From positions 1 to 7,095 of the forward strand of contig JANXNT010000986.1 in the NCBI GenBank assembly GCA_025353985.1: a DNA stretch of 7,095 nucleotides. The letters run 5' to 3'. Made by a program: the position numbers and the translations under genes. Shown here in pieces: positions 1 through 4,006 of the stretch. The notes under the pieces were generated by a model. The model saw nothing but the letters and a program-made list of their open reading frames with translations, had not been told where the DNA came from and did no database searches. Position 1 is the stretch's first letter, and each line of letters starts with the position of its first letter. The DNA is from Limnoglobus sp. Lineage in GTDB: Bacteria; Planctomycetota; Planctomycetia; Gemmatales; Gemmataceae.

Positions 1-201
1 CAGGTCGACGAACTGGAAGCCGCCGTGTTCGGCCATCGCCTCGGCGGACTCGTTCAGCGTGACGTAGTTCAGCTTCTGGAGTGCATCTTGTAGTTTCAAA
101 CCGGTCGAAGTCGCCATCGCGGCGGCTTCGTGGGCTTGTTCCACGCTGATGATCTTCTTCTTAACGAGAACGTCGGTGAAATCTCCACGGCCCTTTGCCA
201 T
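1..201 (-). CDS. GspE/PilB-family type II secretion or type IV pilus ATPase, N-terminal fragment
   Basis: This is a partial gene: 67 N-terminal residues are present and the remainder lies beyond the left edge. The start is ATG at 201, supported by AAGGAG seven bases upstream. The fragment begins MAKGRGDFTDVLVKKKIIS and ends GGFQFVDL. It has the layout of the T2SSE_N/MshEN domain that precedes the ATPase core in GspE and PilB proteins: a first helical pair of the type 'LVxxGLIxxEQ', a second of the type 'LGYVT', then 'FVDL'. By family knowledge such proteins are cytoplasmic hexameric ATPases that drive pilus or pseudopilus assembly at the inner membrane. The RLG signature of c-di-GMP-binding MshEN domains is absent (GRGDFTDVLV instead), so nucleotide sensing is doubtful. 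Walker motifs are outside the window, so GspE and PilB cannot be told apart, and a stand-alone regulatory protein with this domain is possible. Confidence 0.7.
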   Translation of the reverse strand, partial: MAKGRGDFTDVLVKKKIISVEQAHEAAAMATSTGLKLQDALQKLNYVTLNESAEAMAEHGGFQFVDL

Positions 202-208
202 GTCGCGA

Positions 209-214
209 CTCCTT
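209..214 (-). promoter_or_regulatory. Ribosome binding site of the secretion ATPase gene
   Basis: On the minus strand this reads AAGGAG, with seven bases to the ATG at 201. It fixes the start of the left-edge gene and argues against the longer overlapping frame that opens near 587. Confidence 0.7.
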
Positions 215-373
215 CAAAAAGTACGGGTGAAACCGAAGAACGGTGGCGCAGGGTCCGACCGGACGATTGGAAATCCCTGGCGTTGCGTATGCGTGACGAG
301 AAATCGCACGGCGATCCAACACGGAGACGATGAAAGAATGATGCGAGGACGTTTGCCTCTTCGTTCATCATGA

Positions 374-389
374 CCGATTCCGGAATCGG
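374..389. promoter_or_regulatory. Perfect 16-base palindrome upstream of the secretion ATPase
   Basis: CCGATTCCGGAATCGG is a perfect palindrome with no spacer, 173 bases upstream of the ATPase start. Such symmetry fits a dimeric repressor site, but no regulator is identified. One perfect 16-mer is expected about 0.1 times in a random 7 kb, so it is unusual but not decisive. Confidence 0.3.
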
Positions 390-450
390 ATACCAGAGAT
401 GAAATGGGAAAAATTGTGGTAGTTTCACCAAATCGCGCCGAAATCGCGAT

Positions 451-524
451 CTTGCAATCGACGGTAGTCCGAATTGCGGAGTGAGTTTTGATCGCAAATC
501 CGGATCGGATTTGCGGTATCCTGT
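451..524 (-). repeat. Dispersed intergenic repeat, diverged copy D
   Basis: Read on the minus strand, three boxes occur in order: ACAGGATACCG (524-514), GATTTGCGATCAAAA (500-486) and the core GCAATTCGGACTACCGTCG (477 onward, ending at 451). The same three boxes occur in the same order upstream of the histidine kinase at 2451-2461, 2486-2500 and 2552-2578. The core matches that copy at 20 of 27 positions by hand count. Here the last two boxes are 8 bases apart. Upstream of the kinase they are 51 apart, because that copy carries an extra segment. The element points toward the secretion ATPase, about 250 bases before its start. It could be a shared promoter or regulatory module, or a relic of a mobile repeat. 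Confidence 0.55.
494..514. repeat. Inverted repeat, 9-base arms with a 3-base loop
   Basis: GCAAATCCG (494-502), GAT, CGGATTTGC (506-514) form a perfect inverted repeat. The C493/G515 pair extends it by one. It lies inside repeat copy D, joining the ACAGGATACCG box to the GATTTGCGATCAAAA box. It could be an operator or a transcript hairpin. The kinase-side copy does not keep this symmetry. Confidence 0.4.
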
Positions 525-679
525 TGGTTCGTCGTATGTCAACCGGCAAGTGACGTGAAGTTGCAGTTGACGGTTTTTCTGGAACATCTCAGTTCGGGTT
601 TACCAGTTTTGGCAAAGGCACAGGCATCATTTCGATTTGGAATTCTCGCCGTCGAAACCGTTGCGGGCCGTGGTTTTCG

Positions 680-897
680 GGCCTGAAAGGTCCGTTCATA
701 AAGCCCAGGTCGAAGTGAGCGAAGCGAGCGCAGGCCTGGGTCAATTCCGAAAATATCTCCCGTCCTGAAAGGACGGTTCAGGCCCGATCACTCTGAACGG
801 CCCCTACAGGGCCGGAGCCGTTTGCTCTTGCTTTCCCAGGCCTCCGCTCGCTTTGCTCGCTCCGACCTGGGCTGACAGAATCGGCCCTTCAGGCCGA
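680..897. repeat. Cluster of small palindromes (REP/BIME-like), including a 37-base inverted pair
   Basis: Several hairpin-forming units lie close together. 680-692 reads as GGGCC and GGTCC around TGAAA. 760-776 is CCGTCC, TGAAA, GGACGG. 799-813 is GGCCC, CTACA, GGGCC. 881-897 is TCGGCC, CTTCA, GGCCGA. In addition, 704-740 and 835-871 are 37-base units in opposite orientation matching at 33 of 37 positions. Each begins CCCAGG and ends CCTGGG, so each can fold alone or pair with the other. Repeated CCTGAAAGG and TTCAGG words tie the units together. This looks like an intergenic palindromic repeat cluster; similar 'cctgaaagg' blocks are, from memory, common in planctomycete genomes. A structured RNA is an alternative. 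Confidence 0.65.
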
Positions 898-1026
898 AAG
901 ACTGGCCCTCTCCGAAACGGAGTGAAGCGTGTGGGTAACAGAAATCGGATGATCGTATTCGCGGAAATTCGACAGAAAGGCCAACTTCACACCACCTGGG
1001 GTCAACCGTATCTTGCGTGCCAATCG

Positions 1027-1437
1027 TTATTGTGTTCGCTTGCGGATGCGGAACCAACGTGGCGGGTACATGACCAAACCTTGCAGCACGACGAAGAGCA
1101 TCGCCAGATACAGCGTTGTGAAGAAGATCTCTGGTTGGCCTTCGATGAAAAGCAACTTGTGCAACAGCCGCCCGAGGAACGTCTCGGCACTATCGAACGA
1201 CTGCCCCGCGAGTTGGCGAAGTTGTTCCTCCCAAACCGTCAGTGGGCAGCGTAGGCCGCGGATCGCTTCGTAGGCAACGATGGCGATCATCGTCAGGTGC
1301 GTGAAGCGGAACCACGGGTTTCGCGCCCACTCGCGGCGTGCCGAGGCCCCGATGATGATCGCGAGTTGCCCGAGTACGACAAACCCGACGTAACCAACGT
1401 GCGCAGCAACGACCGCATCGGCTAAAAAGCCATACAT
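1027..1437 (-). CDS. DUF2784-family integral membrane protein
   Basis: The protein has 136 residues from ATG at 1437. A TTG six codons upstream (1455) is open but has no ribosome binding site, and the family normally starts with 'M(L)Y..LAD.V...H', as this does (MYGFLADAVVAAHVGYVGF). Hydrophobic segments lie at about residues 8-30, 45-62 and 104-124, so it is an inner-membrane protein. The family's landmark CPLT..E is present (CPLTVWEE, 64-71), with a conserved-looking His at 13 and a basic C-terminal tail. The length matches DUF2784 proteins (about 120-135). No biochemical role is established for the family. Ribosome binding at the chosen start is weak (GGGGCC nearby). It lies downstream of, and in the same direction as, the small membrane protein gene, but a strong terminator separates them, so it probably has its own promoter within 1438-1549. 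I could not pick out a convincing -35/-10 pair there. Confidence 0.85.
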   Translation of the reverse strand: MYGFLADAVVAAHVGYVGFVVLGQLAIIIGASARREWARNPWFRFTHLTMIAIVAYEAIRGLRCPLTVWEEQLRQLAGQSFDSAETFLGRLLHKLLFIEGQPEIFFTTLYLAMLFVVLQGLVMYPPRWFRIRKRTQ

Positions 1438-1549
1438 GGTACCGGCCCCAGTCAAAGAGGGATGCTTGTTGAATAGAAAGTGGACGGCTCGTCCCCGTCT
1501 GGTAATACGACGCGCAGGGCAGCGGCTTTATTCCCTTCAAATGACAACG

Positions 1550-1590
1550 AAAAAATGCCTGAGTGGCGACGCGATCGTCGCCACTCAGGC
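1550..1590 (-). terminator. Rho-independent terminator of the small membrane protein gene
   Basis: The stem is a perfect 14 bp: 1577-1590 pairs with 1557-1570 around the loop at 1571-1576. On the minus strand it is followed, after one A, by six T (plus-strand A run 1550-1555). It starts 23 bases past the stop of the 1613-1885 gene. It is one-directional, since the plus strand has no T run on the other side. It isolates that gene from the downstream DUF2784 gene. Confidence 0.9.
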
Positions 1591-1612
1591 CAAGGTTCGA
1601 ATTGCCCAACCG

Positions 1613-1885
1613 CTACTTGAGCACTTTAGGCCCTGGCAGACCGGCCGCCGTTGCTGCGGTGCTGGTCGGGGTGCCGTCCGTCTTTTTGAAGCCATCGATA
1701 AAGTCGCCGACTTTGGACGTCCCATCGCGACGATCCGCATTCATTTTGGTGGTATCGACGCTGACGTTGAAGTCCGTTCGCCCATCTTTGCCGGGCGAAA
1801 ATTGAAACGTATACCAGCCCCGAAACCACCCGACGGCGACGAAAAGCACCAGGGCCAACCCCACTAACGCGAGTAGATTGCGCAT
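1613..1885 (-). CDS. Small membrane-anchored protein of unknown function
   Basis: The protein has 90 residues. The start is ATG at 1885, because AGGAGG lies eight bases upstream; the longer frame from 1915 would place that site inside the coding region. Residues 3-20 (LLALVGLALVLFVAVGW) form one membrane segment or an uncleaved signal anchor. They are followed by GWFRGWYTFQF and a polar tail with DFNVSVDTTKMNADRR and an Ala/Thr/Pro-rich end (GTPTSTAATAAGLPG). The tail probably lies outside the cytoplasmic membrane. From memory, planctomycetes carry many short proteins of this build (membrane segment, GWFR.W, then a 'V.VD..K...D' stretch), none with a known role. The gene appears to be monocistronic, since a strong terminator follows. 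Confidence that it is a gene is high; its function is unknown. Confidence 0.8.
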   Translation of the reverse strand: MRNLLALVGLALVLFVAVGWFRGWYTFQFSPGKDGRTDFNVSVDTTKMNADRRDGTSKVGDFIDGFKKTDGTPTSTAATAAGLPGPKVLK

Positions 1886-1893
1886 TGTCCGAT

Positions 1894-1899
1894 CCTCCT
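1894..1899 (-). promoter_or_regulatory. Strong ribosome binding site that sets the start at 1885
   Basis: The minus strand reads AGGAGG, a full anti-Shine-Dalgarno match, eight bases before ATG 1885. It rules out the upstream in-frame ATG at 1915. Confidence 0.85.
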
Positions 1900-1932
1900 G
1901 AATGAACGCTAGCACGCTACTACTAATGTGCC

Positions 1933-1961
1933 GATTGTGCAGACTTGCGCCAAGTCCAATC
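1933..1961. promoter_or_regulatory. Inverted repeat upstream of the small membrane protein gene
   Basis: GACTTG (1942-1947), CGC, CAAGTC (1951-1956) is a perfect 6-base inverted repeat. It is flanked by GATTG (1933-1937) and CAATC (1957-1961), which are also complementary, with four unpaired bases on one side. It sits 48-76 bases before the start codon, where an operator or 5' UTR hairpin would act. The role is inferred from symmetry and position alone. Confidence 0.3.
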
Positions 1962-2021
1962 TCGCTAGCGGAATCGTCGCGATTCGCGTAGTCGATACAG
2001 CCCGCGTAGCCCCCGAAATTG

Positions 2022-2072
2022 TTAGCCCGACGCGCTAGCGAGGGAGTCGTGGCGAGTCGGCGAGACGCGACG
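2022..2072. repeat. ARRASEG-type planctomycete interspersed repeat
   Basis: The core TTAGCCCGACGCGCTAGCG followed by AGGGA reads LARRASEG in one plus-strand frame. That peptide is, from memory, a frequent artefact 'protein' in planctomycete annotations, because this DNA word is scattered between genes. It contains the 8-base palindrome CGCTAGCG and related CGCTAGC words recur nearby (around 1910 and 1964). The right boundary near 2072 is a guess, since the following GC-rich bases blend into the kinase remnant. It also supplies the TAA that ends the remnant's frame. Confidence 0.55.
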
Positions 2073-2075
2073 CAA

Positions 2076-2162
2076 AACCTCTTCCCCGACGAGGTAGCGC
2101 TGCAAATCCGATGCGAATCCGTTGGCCGATTCGTACGACAGGCGCGAACGCGTGCGATTCTG
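2076..2162 (-). pseudogene. Remnant of a planctomycete Ser/Thr protein kinase (C-lobe end)
   Basis: The minus frame reads QNRTRSRLSYESANGF then ASDLQRYLVGEEV. This matches the very characteristic end of planctomycete Hanks-type kinase domains, 'EKDRTRRYESANGFARDVQRYLADEPV', just before the juxtamembrane region. There is a three-residue insertion between RTR and YES. The family's following 'xACPPSxxYRLRK' is replaced by repeat-derived sequence ending in a stop at 2022. No catalytic loop, DFG or APE motif lies upstream, where repeat copy C begins about 100 bases away. The piece is therefore a non-functional fragment of roughly 30 codons stranded between two repeats. It has no ribosome binding site. 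An in-frame ATG at 2246 exists, but I see no reason to think it is used. A repeat carrying this kinase fragment in many genomic copies is an alternative explanation. Confidence 0.6.
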
Positions 2163-2261
2163 TCTCACGGATTTTGCAAGAATCTCACCGAAACGCAAGT
2201 TCGCCCGATCTGACATCGTCACATCCATACGATTTCGCGAAGTCAATAAGTTTTAGACGAT

Positions 2262-2317
2262 TTGACGTAAGTCGGAATTCGTGTTGTGCGCGGACGGTAC
2301 CCAAAAGTGTCTCAAAA
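2262..2317 (-). repeat. Dispersed intergenic repeat, copy C
   Basis: The minus strand starts TTTTGAGAC (2317-2309) and, 35 bases later, reads GACTTACGTCAA (2273-2262), preceded by AATT two bases before. Copies A and B have the same two words 43 bases apart. The core AATTnnGACTTACGTC is kept exactly, while the spacer is diverged. It is oriented toward the kinase remnant and the small membrane protein gene, but is over 370 bases from the latter's start. Just outside its inner end, 2319-2332 holds a hairpin: GACAT, AGAA, ATGTC. Confidence 0.6.
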
Positions 2318-2507
2318 TGACATAGAAATGTCGCTTCCGGTCAATCTTGGTGCCATGTTGGTACCCATTCGGTCGATCTTTGGTCCGATTTGGTCGATAC
2401 TTTCGCCGAGTGTGTAATCGATGACTGCCGACATAACCTACGACAGGATCACAGGATACCGAAATAACGCCCGAAACGGACAAGCGATTTGCGATCAAAA
2501 ACTGGTA

Positions 2508-2580
2508 TTTTGAGACCCGAAAAACACGAAAAAACCGGTTTTTGAACGTTTGCAATTGTGACTTACGTCGATTATGAGAG
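2508..2580 (+). repeat. Dispersed intergenic repeat, copy A, upstream of the histidine kinase
   Basis: It begins TTTTGAGAC, passes through the 14-base palindrome AAAAACCGGTTTTT (2530-2543) and ends with the core GCAATTGTGACTTACGTCG then ATTATGAGAG (2552-2580). From 2510 it aligns without gaps to the reverse complement of 7025-7095, 57 of 71 identical by hand count, with one mismatch in the last 27. The end lies 77 bases before the kinase start, so it may contribute the promoter. ACCGGTT recurs once more at 2586-2592. Conservation concentrated in the last 27 bases suggests that part is the functional site. Confidence 0.75.
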
Positions 2581-2645
2581 GCAAAAACCGGTTCGGAATC
2601 GATGCGAGCGAGTACGAATCTCATACATCAGCCACGGTCGCAATG

Positions 2646-2650
2646 TGGAG
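2646..2650 (+). promoter_or_regulatory. Ribosome binding site that sets the kinase start
   Basis: TGGAG lies seven bases before ATG 2658. Upstream in-frame ATGs at 2574 (inside repeat copy A) and 2643 lack a comparable site. Confidence 0.5.
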
Positions 2651-2657
2651 CCACAGT

Positions 2658-3989
2658 ATGCGGATCGGTCTACGCGTTCGGCTACTGCTGCCCCCGGCAG
2701 TCTTGTTAGTGGGCATTGCCGCCGTCACGTGGTGGGCGGTCGGCGTGGCCGCGCACACCGTCGAACGCCAGATCGATACGCAAATCCGCGCCATCGCACG
2801 CACCCTGAGCGGCCCGCCGACGTTCCCGCTGACCGATGCCGTGCTGAACCAAATGAAGGGCCTATCGGGCGTCGAGTTCGTGCTCGTCAATCGCACCGGC
2901 GAGCGGCTGAGCACGTTCCCCGATGCGAACATCCCGCTGCCGACGAACCTCGGCGTGCCGCTGCGTATCGGCGATTCCGAGTTCCTGGCGGAGAAGGTGC
3001 CACTTCGTGCACCGCATCCAAACGAAGGCGGCACGCTCTGGATCTTTTACCCCGATGCACTGCGGCGTACTGCAGTCGGAGATGCGGTACGGCCCGCGCT
3101 TTGGCTCGGTGGCGTCGGCGGTCTCGTCGTCGTCGGGCTGACGATGCTGACATCGCGGCGGCTCGTTACCCGCGTTCGCGATCTCGAACAGCGCACACGG
3201 GATATTGCCGCTGGGGCGTTCTCGCCGATGCCGTTGCCGAAGACCGACGACGAACTCCGCGACCTGTGCCAATCGGTGAACGAAATGGCGCGGCGATTAG
3301 CGGAGTACCGCGAACAAACGCAGACGACCGAACGCCTACGCGTGCTCGGGCAGTTCTCAGGCGGGCTAGCACATCAGCTTCGGAACGCCGCTACCGGTGC
3401 GAAACTGGCGATCGAGCTTTACCTCGGCGACACGAGCCAACGCACCGACGAACCGCTGCACGTGGCACTCCGGCAACTGGCGCGAATCGAGTTCAATTTA
3501 AGGCAATTCTTGAACCTCGGCAAACCCACTCAGGCAAGCGCAGAGCCGTGCGATTTGCACGTGATTCTCGATCAGACGGTACGGCTCGTCGGGCCGCAAG
3601 CGCAGCACCTCGGCACGACGATCGTGTGGGTACGCCCCGCATTTTCGGCAGTGATTGCGGGCGATCCGAACGTGCTTGGCCATCTATTTGGGAACTTGAT
3701 CGCGAATGCGATTGAAGCGACGGGGAGTGGCGGGAATGTCGCGATTACGTCCTCAATCGGCGATGATGGCCACCACCAAATCGAAGTCCGCGATGATGGC
3801 CCCGGCCCGCGTGCGGACATTGCCGCGAAGTTGTTCGAGCCATTCGTGACGGGAAAAGAACAAGGCATCGGCCTGGGCTTGGCCGTCGCTAGGCAGGCCG
3901 CCGAAGCCCACGGTTGCACCCTAACATGGGAGCGCTGCTACACGGAAACGATCTTCCGCGTCGACTGGCCCAAGAGGGCTTCGCGCTGA
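2658..3989 (+). CDS. Membrane sensor histidine kinase (HAMP, HisKA, HATPase_c)
   Basis: The protein has 443 residues from ATG 2658. This start puts the first membrane segment at about residues 9-32, as usual; frames from 2643 or 2574 would add polar residues, partly repeat-derived. Residues 33-145 form an extracytoplasmic sensor with no recognised fold. A second membrane segment lies at about 146-164 and a HAMP linker at 165-218 (DELRDLCQSVNEMARRLAEY). The H-box is GGLAHQLRNAATGAKLAI with phospho-acceptor His 239. The N-box is GNLIANAIEA (Asn 346 and 350), G1 is VRDDGPGP (about 377-384) and G2 is GIGLGLAVARQ (403-413). All ATP-binding motifs are intact, so it should autophosphorylate. The H-box is slightly unusual: Gln replaces the common Glu after His, and Ala-Ala-Thr replaces the usual Pro-Leu-Thr. 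There is no receiver domain, and no response regulator gene adjoins it within the window. The gene ends 17 bases from the stop of the convergent dxs. Signal and partner are unknown. Confidence 0.9.
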   Translation: MRIGLRVRLLLPPAVLLVGIAAVTWWAVGVAAHTVERQIDTQIRAIARTLSGPPTFPLTDAVLNQMKGLSGVEFVLVNRTGERLSTFPDANIPLPTNLGVPLRIGDSEFLAEKVPLRAPHPNEGGTLWIFYPDALRRTAVGDAVRPALWLGGVGGLVVVGLTMLTSRRLVTRVRDLEQRTRDIAAGAFSPMPLPKTDDELRDLCQSVNEMARRLAEYREQTQTTERLRVLGQFSGGLAHQLRNAATGAKLAIELYLGDTSQRTDEPLHVALRQLARIEFNLRQFLNLGKPTQASAEPCDLHVILDQTVRLVGPQAQHLGTTIVWVRPAFSAVIAGDPNVLGHLFGNLIANAIEATGSGGNVAITSSIGDDGHHQIEVRDDGPGPRADIAAKLFEPFVTGKEQGIGLGLAVARQAAEAHGCTLTWERCYTETIFRVDWPKRASR

Positions 3990-4006
3990 TCCGGAGTCAT
4001 TCCCAA

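Larger units (their letters stand above)
202..1026. other. Long stretch without a credible gene
   Basis: About 825 bases separate the secretion ATPase start from the end of the DUF2784 gene. Open frames of up to about 160 codons exist (for example 587 down to 96, minus), but their translations are rich in Arg and Ser, low in recognisable domains and lack ribosome binding sites, so they look like GC-driven chance frames. What the stretch does hold is listed separately: a 16-base palindrome, an inverted repeat, one member of a dispersed repeat family and a hairpin cluster. No tRNA-like cloverleaf was seen. Confidence 0.6.
2262..2580. mobile_element. Possible MITE-like element bounded by imperfect inverted ends (copies C and A)
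   Basis: Copy C (2262-2317, pointing left) and copy A (2508-2580, pointing right) are inverted. Both have GACTTACGTC at the outside and TTTTGAGAC at the inside, around a centre of about 190 bases with no gene. This is the shape of a small non-autonomous element with terminal inverted repeats. Against it: I see no target-site duplication, the arms differ in length by 8 bases, and the same sequences could simply be divergent promoter modules. Copy B at the window end has the orientation expected for the left end of another such element. Confidence 0.3.

Noticed and set aside
96..587. 163-codon minus-strand open frame
   Set aside because: It overlaps the well-supported secretion ATPase start in another frame, has no ribosome binding site or domain, and runs through repeat copy D.
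680..897. CRISPR array
   Set aside because: The units are palindromes of different lengths, in opposite orientations, without regular unique spacers or cas genes.
1592..1606. GGTTCGAATT, resembling a tRNA T-loop
   Set aside because: Flanking bases do not pair as a T-arm, no acceptor or anticodon arm fits, and it lies between a stop codon and its terminator.
2549..2577. A sigma-70 promoter inside the repeat core (TTTGCA and GATTAT)
   Set aside because: Spacing of 15 bases and weak box matches make this no better than chance; the core may still be regulatory.
2574..2657. Longer kinase N-terminus from ATG 2574 inside repeat copy A
   Set aside because: It would place 28 polar, partly repeat-derived residues before the first membrane segment, and ATG 2658 has the better ribosome binding site.
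2558..3715. 385-codon plus-strand open frame within the kinase gene
   Set aside because: Extremely Arg-rich translation, typical of an alternate frame of a GC-rich gene; the kinase frame carries all family motifs.
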